Assembly: GCA_038503075.1 (NCBI GenBank)
Contig: JBCAML010000005.1
Location: forward strand, 2,170,001-2,234,000
From: Gyromitra esculenta
Taxonomy: Eukaryota > Ascomycota > Pezizomycetes > Pezizales > Discinaceae
Direction of reading: 5' to 3'
DNA length: 64,000 nucleotides
In this document: positions 11,904-20,697 of the stretch, one piece after another
Layout: each line of letters starts with the position of its first letter
Numbering within the stretch: position 1 is the stretch's first letter
Program-made: the position numbers and the translations under genes
The notes under the pieces: generated by a model
The model's input: the letters and a program-made list of their open reading frames with translations, nothing else
Told to the model about the DNA's origin: nothing
Databases searched by the model: none

Positions 11904-12822
11904 ATACCATTGGGCCTTAGCAAGTCGATCGAGGGTTTCTCGAATCAGGGGGGAGGTATAGCGGTCTTTGATGGTGATAGCATTTAGGCCTCGATAGTCC
12001 ACACAGAGTCGTAGGGATCCATCAGCTTTTTTAACAAAAAGAACAGGGGATCCAGCGGGAGAAGAACTGGCGCGAATGAAGCCTTTTTCTAGGTTGTCCT
12101 CAATATATTTCTTGAGGACAATGATCTCTTCTGGTGACATTCCATAGAGGGGTCCGAAGGGTGTGTCTTTCCCTTCCATTAGCTGTATCTTATGATCATA
12201 GGAATGGCAGGGGGGTAGTCCTTGTGCTTTCTTTTTATCAAACATATCCAGGAAATCATGATATTCTGTGGGTATCCTTGCTTTCCATTCTTCCTTGGTC
12301 GTCGTTCTCTCCAGGATCCTATTTATCTCGTAAAGGGACATAGCGTAGGCTTGAGAGGTCCGTTTTCGAGTGAGGGTCCTAAAACTGGCGGCACCAATGA
12401 ACAACATATTGAGTTGGGGAGGTGCAGCAATGGCTGAGGTGGATACGACAGGAAAATGTGGTGCACAGTGGGTGGTGCAGAGTTTAGAATTAAACTCAAT
12501 GCGTTTTTGGACGAAATGAAGTTGGACGTCGTGATAATTCATCAAGGGGATTCCAAAAACGAGGGGGTAGTGTCCTAGTTGGGTGAGGAAGCATGGAGCT
12601 TGTTCTTGGTGTGGTTGAATAGAGAGGTGAATATTGGCAATATGGGTAATGTCTCCTGATGAGACTCGACGACCGTCTATTACTTCAAGTTGTTGGTGAT
12701 TTTTTAGAGTGAGAAGAGGTAAGGAGTGGTGACTCGCAAAGTCTTTATCAATGAAAGTGAATCCAGAGGCTCCAGTGTCCAATAGTACGTGGGTTTTGAT
12801 GGTTTTATTACTATGGGAAATG

Positions 12823-13243
12823 TCTCACGGTATGACCTTTGTTAAGCCCTTCAGTATCCCTGAAGGTGAGCAGAGCTACTTAAACAAAAAGGTCAAGCGA
12901 CAAGGTATACGATGTTTCTACAGGTCCTACGGGGGTCTAACTCAAGGTGAGTTAAGTATAAAGGCTTCTACAGCGACAGCGACTGAGAGGATTCTGAGGT
13001 AGAATCGAGGGAGTATTCAAATGATACAGCAGAAGTAAGGTGAAAACGTTGCTTAAGGAGAGAAAAGAAAGAGAGCAAAAACGACCAAAATCCTCCGCTT
13101 AAATACCCCGCTTTCCCGTAACACAAATAACAATCCGACAACAACCGGAACATAACCGAACAACAAAGCCATTATTCCCAAGAAAATTCTTCATGACTAC
13201 CAACAACTTCATCCTAACCCATTACCTGGTTCTATCCATGAAA
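12823..13243 (-). repeat. Solo LTR, family A
   Basis: Plus-strand ends TCTCACGG...CCATGAAA with duplicated AAATG (12818-12822, 13244-13248). It is inserted upstream of the protease active site of A1 pol. Confidence 0.93.
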
Positions 13244-13353
13244 AAATGCTACAAGAAATAACAAAGTGTTCCCCATCTAACTGATCCTTCACGCACATAT
13301 CCGACACTGAAAAACCTGAAATAGAAAAAGCAGACAAAGGTAAAGAAAAAGGA

Positions 13354-13397
13354 ACCGAAGCAGGGTCACTGGTCGACTTCGGTGAAACTAGTTTAAA
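13354..13397 (-). promoter_or_regulatory. Programmed -1 frameshift signal of A1
   Basis: Gag reads ...GCT TTA AAC TAG, so the heptamer T TTA AAC (13397-13391) lies directly before the gag stop, and pol continues in the -1 frame. Seven nt further on, ACCGAAG (13383-13377) can pair with CTTCGGT (13360-13354). Family B has ACCAGAG/CTCTGGT at the same place, so the two arms have changed together. Confidence 0.8.
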
Positions 13398-14728
13398 GCC
13401 TTGTTTGAGGTGTTTGCGGCTTCTAGGGCAAAAAATTGAGGTGGGAGTGGGGGAGGCGGTAAGGAGGAGGCGGGAGGCGTGCGGGCTGCAGGAGGGGTGG
13501 TGAGAGCTCCTCTCATTGTTGGCTTCTTGGGAGCGGAAGGGCAATTGGCGTAGGAGTGGTCAGGGGCGGCACAAAACATACATTTTCTGGTGGAGCGACG
13601 CCACTGTTTTTCCTCCTCTGAAAGCTTCCTTCTTCCATTAACCATTGTATATCGTTGATCCTGAGGGGGGCGAGAGGTGTTGTTAGTACGACCAAAGGAT
13701 AGGTCCATCAGGGCTAGTCCTCCGGGAGTGAAAGAAGAGGCAGGAGTGAAGGCAGCGGGGGCACTGAATTGTCCCATGGTATCACGGGTGTTTCCTCGCT
13801 TTTTTGCTTTGCGAGCACGGATGCGGTTGTCCATTCGGGTAAGAGTCAGGATTGTGTCACTGAGGTTTGTGGGGACGGCAGGGGCAAAAACCATGGCTTC
13901 TTTTAATTCTTTGGACATACCGTGTTCGAGGGCATCCATTTTTGAGTTTTCGTCGAAGTTGAGTTGCCCCATGATCCTTTGGAAATCCGCCAGATAGGCG
14001 GAGAATTCTCGCTTTCCTTGGCGGAGTTGGTGCAACTCTCGTCATGCGGTGCCGGTGGGGTCTGGATCTCCAAAAGCTGTTTCCAACGCCGAGATGAGGT
14101 GAGCAGCACTGGTCCAGGTGGTGAGGCCGGTGGGAAGAACTGTATGTCGCACTTGTTCTAAGGTGGCTCCTTCCAGGCGGTTAATTGCATAGAGAATCAT
14201 GGTATTCTCATCGGCAAATCGATCTTTGTTGACAGCTAGTTTGGAGCGGAGTTGGAGTACGAAGCCAGGGAGTTTGGACCTAGATCCATCGAATTTCTCA
14301 GGATCTGGCATCCGTTCCGAACGTGCGGCATGAGTTGCTGGGGGCGGGGGGGGGGTCGCGGTGGGGTTGGGTGGAGTGAGGGGAGCTTGAGTGGCTGCTT
14401 GGGCTTCGTTTCGTTTTCTGCGTAGTCTGCTGATGAGTGTCGATGTTTTGTTGACGCAGCGGTCTTGTTCTTCTGCGTGACGTAGAGTGTTGTTGCTCTG
14501 GATTTTTGCTGTGCCGAGTTTGATTTCGGCTTCCCTCTCATTCTCTTGGAGGACGTCGATTTGGTCTTCCAAGGCTTGGTAAAGATCTCTGAGATGGTTA
14601 TACAACTCAGCGGCGTCTTCTCTTAGGGCTTGAGCAAAGGCTTCTCAGGTAAGGAAGCGTGGGCTGATAACAGCAGCTCCTTCTGAGGAGGAGGGTGTTT
14701 CTGCGACGGCGGGGGCAGCGGAGCTCAT
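13388..14728 (-). pseudogene. gag: A1 gag, interrupted by stop codons
   Basis: Structural capsid/nucleocapsid protein of the element. The likely ATG is at 14728-14726 (MSSAAPAVAE). The frame has a TGA near 14646 and another at about 14043 (GTA*RELHQL; intact copies read GTARRELHQL), and ends at TAG 13388. Seen in order: a coiled-coil-like N-terminus, a capsid core (MPDPEKFDGS, KLPGFVLQLRSKL), and a zinc knuckle C-x2-C-x4-H-x4-C (CMFCAAPDHSYANC). It is clearly diverged from the family B Gags but collinear with them. CGA-to-TGA explains the second stop. Confidence 0.88.
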
Positions 14729-14939
14729 GATGGCTTGTGGTAGGAGGTGTAGATCAGGAAGCTACGTAATCTCGCTTCCTCAATTGTTGGTAGAGTCTGC
14801 GTTGTTACAGACACTTGCAATGGTATTGACACGGAGGTACTCGGAATCTAGCCACTCAGGTAGGACTAGCGAGGGCTCAGTGGTCTCTGTAGGTTTTTGA
14901 GATGTCAAACAAGGGAACAAACACACAAAGGATTGATGA

Positions 14940-15049
14940 ATCCAAATTGTGAAACCCATGAAGTAAGTATGACTCCAAGGGGGTTTGAACACGTGGCCTT
15001 GTATGGGAAAAGGTACACAGTATACCGCTGAGCTAAGCAAGCAACGTAA
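14940..15049 (-). other. A1 leader: primer-site candidate plus tRNA-like sequence
   Basis: Directly after the 5' LTR the minus strand reads TTACGTTGCTT (15049-15039), identical to B1 and B2. It is followed by a tRNA-like stretch: TTAGCTCAGCGGTA (A-box-like) and GTGTTCAAACCCC (B-box-like). The stems do not pair well, so this is a relic rather than a working tRNA gene. The primer-site reading is inferred from position. Confidence 0.5.
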
Positions 15050-15451
15050 TCTCACGGTTGGGTCTCTCGTTAAGCCCTTCAGTATCCCTGAAGGTGAGCA
15101 GTGCTACTTAAGCAAGGTATCAATCCGTTCGAGGAGTGCAATATTTCTACAAGTCCTACGGTGGGTATACTTCAAGGCGAAGTATCAGCAGTAGTTCACA
15201 GTGACAGCGAGGGTTCTGAGGTAGAACCGAGGTAGTATTAAAGTAATACAGGTAGAAGTAAACGAGAACGTTGCTTAAGGAAAGAAGAAGAAGACAAAAA
15301 GATGAACGAAATCTGTCGCTTAAATACCCCTCTTTCCTAGTCCAAATCCAAACAACCGATAACACCCGAAAATACAAAGACATTATCCTAACTCAACAAC
15401 TGAAAACCCATCACAATCACCGAACCGAAACCTAACCCTTAATCCGTGAAA
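15050..15451 (-). repeat. 5' LTR of element A1
   Basis: Plus-strand ends TCTCACGG...CGTGAAA, 402 bp. It contains, on the coding strand, a TATTTAAGC TATA-like box and TTAAGCAACGT about 54 nt downstream. Confidence 0.9.
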
Positions 15452-15525
15452 GCACTCCTCAAACGTGTTGTTTCCTCTCTTGAGTAGCACTGCTTATCTT
15501 CGTGGATACCGAAGAGCTTAGGAAG

Positions 15526-15872
15526 TGTAAGACCGGTACTTCTTACCGCACAGGGAATCTCCAAGAAGCTTTAGATAACAATTTAGATGCTATAACCTGC
15601 CCGGTTGCTATCCACAACACAATACACAGGCGCAAGTCCTAACTGCTTCTTATGAACCGCTAAAAGATAACCGTAGGGTTCAAAGTAGGGATCAAACAAA
15701 GTTCCGTGAAGAACTTCCAATAGTAAGGTTTTGATAACTAACGCTGAAGGGCCAAGGCCTTGCTAAGCGAGATAAAAGTAATTCACAAGTAATAGAGTAA
15801 ATTGCACGGAAGTAATTTTGCTAGAAACAATATAATATTAATAAGGCTCGTTCTTCATCGCTAATGATCCGA
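15526..15872 (+). repeat. Dispersed repeat C, copy 2 (fullest)
   Basis: Starts TGTAAGACCGG, as copy 1 does. It shares its whole length with the reverse-oriented copy 3 (23534-23226), up to about the motif AATGATC. Internal conserved blocks include CTTCTTATGAACC and TAATTCACAAGTAATAGAG. Probably an LTR of a third retroelement; its right end is approximate. Confidence 0.6.
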
Positions 15873-16586
15873 CTCAGAGTTTACATCCACCGCGAGAGTA
15901 TTTATAATGCCTCTTCTCTACTATGTTTGGGTATAGTGTGGTATAGAGGCGCTAACTACTATGACAACATGAAACCACTTCGCCTTATCTTCATACCCGA
16001 TACCCCATTGAGTTCCCTGGCCCCGATCCTTGATTCTCCGAGCAGTATGCAGGTTGGTAACATGGGAGTTACGTATTCGTCTTCATTGCGTTCGTCTCTT
16101 CGAGACGATCATTTCGCCTATCCGAATCGTCGCGTAGCATTGCGTTCCCTTATCTTTGTCAGTCTGTAACTCCGCCAGTTTTGGTCCGATTCGCAATCCG
16201 TTTGAACTACAGCGAAGCCAGACACTTCTCCTACATACCCTCAGGGACCTATTCCGCCGGACGGTTTTGCTTGACGGCCTAGGGGTTACTTTTGCCCTCC
16301 GGGACAGGTCTTTTCTGGTGCTGTCCCCCCTTCTCCAAATACTATACCTACTGGAAGGATTGGAGGCAGGGTAACAGGCTCCAGTCCCGATCCGGAAGGT
16401 GCTAAAGTAGGGTAACTCCAAAAATAGGGTAACTCCAGGGTCAGGAACTCCTTCAAAAGGTACAGGTATAACAGTATCTCCCTCCTAGGTTAGTTGTCCT
16501 CGTCTAACTATAATACAAAATAATTAACTGATTACAAAGTGGTTCTATAGCATCTTGGGTACATAAAAACCACCGCATTTACTTGG
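15873..16586. other. No intact gene; flank of repeat C interrupted by B1
   Basis: This stretch and 22416 onward were contiguous before B1 inserted (target CTTGG). There is a short plus-strand frame (15864-16169) and an overlapping minus-strand frame (16421-16083), neither with recognisable domains. They may be remains of the internal region of element C. Confidence 0.4.
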
Positions 16587-16998
16587 TCTCAAGGGGCGAG
16601 GTTTATCTTCAAGCTCTCAGGTATCCCCCGAGATAAGCAGTGCTACTTGAAGGATAAACTAAGCGACGAGAGTGTTTTACGAAGTTCCACAGGCTCTACG
16701 AAGTGTTCGAGTATAGAGGACTCGAGGACAGCGACAGCGTAAGGTTATCTGGTGTAACCGAGGTTTGTATTTGTAGAATACAGGAGTGTACGATAGAAGA
16801 CGTTGCTTAAAGAAAGAAGAAGGAAAAGTACAACAAGAGGGGAAAACCCTTCGCTTATATACTCGTAATCCACCTCTTTGATGACAAACGTATGACTCAT
16901 TGTAAAGGAAACCAAGGGAAACATATAGAACGAACAACGAAGCAACGCGACAAAACACTTATACCGCTAACCGAATAACACGATAGCCATCCATGAAA
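16587..16998 (-). repeat. 3' LTR of element B1
   Basis: Plus-strand ends TCTCAAGG...CCATGAAA, 412 bp. Contains the TATATA box and AAGCAACGT block on the coding strand. Confidence 0.92.
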
Positions 16999-17010
16999 GT
17001 ACCCCCTCCC

Positions 17011-20000
17011 TTATAGCCGTGAGCTCCTGCGAACACTAACCAGACCTTCCTTCGGCTTACTCGGATATCTTCGGTGAAACGCGTCTACTGCCTCCGTTTC
17101 TTCATGATACTCCGCAGGTTCCCATGTAGGCAAAGCATACCCCGTCCATTCAACCAAGTACTGAAGTCTTCCACGATAGAAGCGAGAGTCCAGTATATTT
17201 TCGACGAGATATTCCTCATGGTCATTAACTTGAATAGGGGGGGGCGGTGGGATAAGTTGGCCAGGGAGCGGGTCGGTAGGGGCTTCTTTGATTAATGAAA
17301 CATGAAATACCGGATGGTATTTCATTGATACTGGCAGGTCTATTTCGTAGGCATATGCCGAGATTATTCTTTTTATAGGAAAGGGGCCGCTCCATTTCCA
17401 GTCCAGTTTCCTCGAATTCCTGGTGGTCCTCATATTCTTCATGGACACGAAGACTCGATCGTCTATTTTGAACGAAGGGGCAGGGGTTCGGTATCGGTTG
17501 GTGCTAGTTTCGTGAACATCTTGAGCCGTTCTCATCTGTATTCGAAGGAAGTCTCTAAGTTCTTCCATCTTTGAAGCAAAGAGGTTGGCGTCAAGGGTCT
17601 GCGGGGAACGATCGTTAGGGACGATGGAGGTGTCAAAGCGGGGATGATAACCGTAATTAGCGAAGAAAGGAGTGGCTTTAGTACTGGCCGATTCCTGGTT
17701 ATTAGCAGCGAACTCCGCAATAGGTAGCCATTTTGTCCAGTCGTCTTGTTGGTAAGAAACATAGCATCGAAGATATTGTTCCATAACGGCATTGAGGCGT
17801 TCGGTTTGACCATCTGTTTCTGGGTGGAAAGACGTTGACATTCGAGCGGAAATATTCAGACGTTGACAGAGATATTTCCAAAACTTAGCGGTAAACTGCG
17901 TTCCTCTATCCGAAGTGATATGGGAAGGTAGTCCGTGGAGTTTCCAAACATTTTGGAGATAGAGTTCGGCTGTTTGCTCGGCGTTGACGGTTGTATTGCA
18001 CGGGATAAGGTGCCGCATCTTCGAGAGTCGATCTACTACAACCATGATAGCATCAAAGCCATTAGATTCTGGGAGACCGGTAACGAAGTCCATTGATAGC
18101 TCTTCCCAGGGGCGATTAGGGATGGGGAGTGGTTTCAGGACGCCTTGGGTACCGAGGGTATTTGGTTTCGCTCGTCGACAGGTATGACAGTTCCGCGTAT
18201 AACGGCCAATGTACTCTCTCATTTTTGGCCAATAGAAATGCCTTGAAATGAGTTCAAAGGATTTTTCACGTCCTGGGTGGCCAGCTGAGGGGGCATCATG
18301 ATGTCGTTGTAGGATGAGAAGGCGGAGGGGGTCATAATCCGGGATATAGAGTTTTTGCCGGTAGTAAAGGCGGTCGCTGACTTCGGTACAGTCACCTAGG
18401 GTGATCTCTTTGGATTGTCGTTCACCATTTTTAAGTGCTAGGAGAATTTTTCGTGGGAACGGGTCAGCATTATATCCAAGGTTCATTAAGGTATCGAGGG
18501 AGGCATCCAATTCAGCGGGTTCATTTGACAAAGAACCCGAAAACAAACTCAACTTAGGATCAACATTCTTCTCTTTTAAGACTACTTGGTGTTGGTGTCT
18601 TAGTCTTTCATCCCCTTCTTCAGGGAGATCTCCCGATCTCCGAGTCAGAGCGTCCGGCTTTCCTCCTTGTACTCCTGGTCGGTATGTAATGACAAAGTCA
18701 AAACGTGAGAGGTATTCTGCCCATCTGACCTGCCTCCGATTGAGTTGCTTAGTAGTCATAAAATACTCTAAGTTTTTATGGTCGGTAATGACAGATATGG
18801 GTAGTTCGGAACCTTCGAGTTCGGGTCTCCATTCTTCGAAGCAGCGGATGATGGCTAGCAGTTCTTTATCATAGATCTCATAGTTACATTCAGCAGGTGA
18901 GTGTTTCTTAGAGAAGAATGCTACGGGGTGCAATATGCCTTGGTCATCGAGCTGAGAGAGGACACCGCCGGAGACGAAGTCGGAAGCGTCGGATTCAACG
19001 AAGATCTTTTTCTTAGGATCGAAGTGGATGAGTACGGGGGCTTTAGTGAAGGCGTCTTTAAGGGCTTCGAAAGCGAGTTCGGCTTCGACGGTCCATTCGA
19101 AAACAGTGCCTTTTTTGGTAAAGGCGGTGAGAGGGGCAGCAAGGCGAGAAAATCCCAGGATAAATCTACGGTAAAAATTTGCAAAGCCGAGAAAGGCTTG
19201 TATATCCTTTATTGACTTCGGGCGGTTCCAGTCTCGGACGGCTTTTAATTTGTCTTCGTCCATCTTAATGCCTTCGGGCGTAAGGATTAGGCCTAGGTAT
19301 TTGATGGACTGCACATGGAATTCACACTTCTCAGGTTTGAGGAGGATATCGTTGGCTTTGAGGGCATTTAGGACCTGTTTGACATGTATTTTATGCTCAG
19401 CAAGGGTGTCGCTATAGATAAGGATGTCGTCAAGGTAAGCCGTGCAAAAAAGATCAAGGTATTCTCGGAGTGAGTCGTTCACGAATCGTTGGAATGTGCC
19501 TGGGGCGTTGGTAAGGCCGAATGGCATTACCATGTACTCGTATAAGCCATATCGGGTTCGAAAGGCGGTTTTCCATTCTTCTCCTTCAGCGATGCGAATT
19601 TGGTGGAAACCGTCTCTGAGATCGAGTTTGGAGTACCACTGAGCTTTTGCGAGGCGATCTAGGGTTTCTTTGATCAAGGGGGATGTGTATCGGTCCTTGA
19701 TCGTGAGAGCATTGAGGCCACGATAATCGACACAGAGACGAAGGGAACCATCGGGTTTGGCGGCGAATAGGACTGGGGAACCGGCAGAAGATGAGCTGGC
19801 ACGGATAAATCCTTTCTCCAAGTTGTCCTCGATGTACTTTTTTAGAACTAAAAGTTCATCTCGTGACATACCATAGAGTGGGCCGAATGGGGGTTCCTTG
19901 CCTTCCTGAAGGGTGATGCGGTGGTCATAGGGGCGACGGGGAGGGAGTCCTTGTGCCTTTGTTTTATCAAACATGTCCAGGTACTCATGGTATTCGGCAG

Positions 20001-20697
20001 GTATTCGTTGTCTCCATTCCTCTTTAGTGGTCTTGCTATCAAGAACCCTATTAATTTCATAGAGGGACATAGAATACACTTGAATACCTTTCTTCCTGGC
20101 GAGCATGCGGAAGCTAGCTGCGCCGATAAAGGCGGCATTTAGTTTGGCTGGAGGGGAAATGGCGGCGGCTGAGACGACGGGTTGCTTGGGGGCACAGTGG
20201 GTGGTGCAGAATTCAGAGTTGAATTCGATGCTTTTGTTCGCAAATTGTAGATGAATGTCATGGAGATTCATCCAAGGGATGCCGAGTACTAGGGGGTAGT
20301 GGCCTAGCTTGGTGACGAAGAAGGGGGCTTTCTCAGTATGTTGTTGGATGGAAAGCTCTAGGTGGCAAAGGTTCGTAATATCTCCCGAGGCAATTGTTCG
20401 GCCGTCAATGACTTCCAATTGGCGAGGGGTTTTTAGGGGAGATAAAGGCAGGGAATGGTGACGCACAAAGTTTTCGTCGATGAAAGCGAACCCTGAGGCT
20501 CCAGTGTCAAGAAGTGCGTGTGTTTTTATAATTTTATTTTGGTGGGAAAGGCTACATGAAACTACAAAATGTTCCCCATCCAAATTATCCTCCACACACA
20601 CATCCGACACTGAGAACCCAGAAATAGAAAACGCTGACAAGGGAGAAAAAGAAACCAGAGCAGGGTCACAGGGCGACTCTGGTTGAACTAGTTTAAA
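17011..20697 (-). CDS. pol: B1 Pol polyprotein (protease-RT-RNase H-integrase-chromodomain)
   Basis: Made by -1 frameshifting from gag at 20697; 1228 codons of pol frame without a stop. Positions counted from residue 1 at 20640: aspartic protease DTGASG at 45-50; RT with the YLDD catalytic motif at 402-405; RNase H with FVESDASD near 547-554; integrase zinc-binding H781/H788/C818/C821; integrase DDE residues D851 (DFVTG), D911 (SDRGT) and E947 (TDGQTE); chromodomain at about 1131-1180 (YLVEWTGYALPTWEPAEY). The products would make cDNA in the cytoplasm and insert it into chromatin; the chromodomain probably reads histone marks. All catalytic residues that I can check are present. The stop lies 13 bp before the 3' LTR. 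Confidence 0.95.
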   Translation of the reverse strand, partial: FKLVQPESPCDPALVSFSPLSAFSISGFSVSDVCVEDNLDGEHFVVSCSLSHQNKIIKTHALLDTGASGFAFIDENFVRHHSLPLSPLKTPRQLEVIDGRTIASGDITNLCHLELSIQQHTEKAPFFVTKLGHYPLVLGIPWMNLHDIHLQFANKSIEFNSEFCTTHCAPKQPVVSAAAISPPAKLNAAFIGAASFRMLARKKGIQVYSMSLYEINRVLDSKTTKEEWRQRIPAEYHEYLDMFDKTKAQGLPPRRPYDHRITLQEGKEPPFGPLYGMSRDELLVLKKYIEDNLEKGFIRASSSSAGSPVLFAAKPDGSLRLCVDYRGLNALTIKDRYTSPLIKETLDRLAKAQWYSKLDLRDGFHQIRIAEGEEWKTAFRTRYGLYEYMVMPFGLTNAPGTFQRFVNDSLREYLDLFCTAYLDDILIYSDTLAEHKIHVKQVLNALKANDILLKPEKCEFHVQSIKYLGLILTPEGIKMDEDKLKAVRDWNRPKSIKDIQAFLGFANFYRRFILGFSRLAAPLTAFTKKGTVFEWTVEAELAFEALKDAFTKAPVLIHFDPKKKIFVESDASDFVSGGVLSQLDDQGILHPVAFFSKKHSPAECNYEIYDKELLAIIRCFEEWRPELEGSELPISVITDHKNLEYFMTTKQLNRRQVRWAEYLSRFDFVITYRPGVQGGKPDALTRRSGDLPEEGDERLRHQHQVVLKEKNVDPKLSLFSGSLSNEPAELDASLDTLMNLGYNADPFPRKILLALKNGERQSKEITLGDCTEVSDRLYYRQKLYIPDYDPLRLLILQRHHDAPSAGHPGREKSFELISRHFYWPKMREYIGRYTRNCHTCRRAKPNTLGTQGVLKPLPIPNRPWEELSMDFVTGLPESNGFDAIMVVVDRLSKMRHLIPCNTTVNAEQTAELYLQNVWKLHGLPSHITSDRGTQFTAKFWKYLCQRLNISARMSTSFHPETDGQTERLNAVMEQYLRCYVSYQQDDWTKWLPIAEFAANNQESASTKATPFFANYGYHPRFDTSIVPNDRSPQTLDANLFASKMEELRDFLRIQMRTAQDVHETSTNRYRTPAPSFKIDDRVFVSMKNMRTTRNSRKLDWKWSGPFPIKRIISAYAYEIDLPVSMKYHPVFHVSLIKEAPTDPLPGQLIPPPPPIQVNDHEEYLVENILDSRFYRGRLQYLVEWTGYALPTWEPAEYHEETEAVDAFHRRYPSKPKEGLVSVRRSSRL
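20653..20697 (-). promoter_or_regulatory. Programmed -1 frameshift signal of B1
   Basis: The slippery heptamer T TTA AAC (20697-20691) is followed at once by the gag stop TAG (20690-20688). Six nt after the heptamer, AACCAGAG (20684-20677) pairs perfectly with CTCTGGTT (20660-20653) around a 16-nt loop. This is the spacing and layout of canonical -1 frameshift sites. Confidence 0.85.

Larger units (their letters stand above)
8469..13397 (-). pseudogene. pol: A1 pol (protease, RT, RNase H, integrase, chromodomain), broken
   Basis: The coding direction is from 13397 down. Pieces: aspartic protease with DTGASG and the first half of RT (12782 to about 11904); central RT with YLDD (11451-11083); RNase H (about 11080-10669 and 10253-10120); integrase with H2C2 zinc finger, DFVTG, SDQGT and TDGQTE motifs, and a C-terminal chromodomain (10118-8469). 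Solo LTRs at 12823, 11523 and 10259 split it. In-frame stops include a TGA in place of Arg in DLRDSYHQI*IAEGE, a TAG in place of Gln before AFLGFANFY, and a TAA in place of Gln before LNRRQ. The last codons read into the 3' LTR, whose first bases TTTCACGGATTAA supply the stop. No functional product is expected. Confidence 0.9.
7663..15451 (-). mobile_element. Ty3/Gypsy chromovirus A1 (family A), decayed, with nested LTRs
   Basis: Both LTRs are present, flanked by the target-site duplication GCACT (7658-7662, 15452-15456). Order on the minus strand: 5' LTR (15451-15050), primer-site sequence, gag, protease-RT-RNase H-integrase-chromodomain, 3' LTR. Four younger LTRs interrupt it: family B at 7694-8103, 10259-10668 and 11523-11903, family A at 12823-13243. 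Gag and pol carry many nonsense codons, most of them C-to-T or G-to-A changes. It is a dead copy, old enough to have been a repeated target. Confidence 0.9.
6930..15525 (+). repeat. Family A LTR split by a solo LTR and by element A1
   Basis: Starts TTTCACAG at 6930. The LTR sequence runs 6930-7133, is interrupted by a family B solo LTR (7134-7536), continues 7537-7662, is interrupted by element A1 (7663-15451), and resumes at 15452 to about 15525. There it ends abruptly at repeat C copy 2 without the expected TGAGA end, so the right end was lost by deletion or recombination. Confidence 0.75.

Noticed and set aside
6930..15525. Treating 6930 and 15525 as the two LTRs of one larger element
   Set aside because: They are two parts of one LTR separated by A1: the sequence joins across A1 at the duplicated GCACT.
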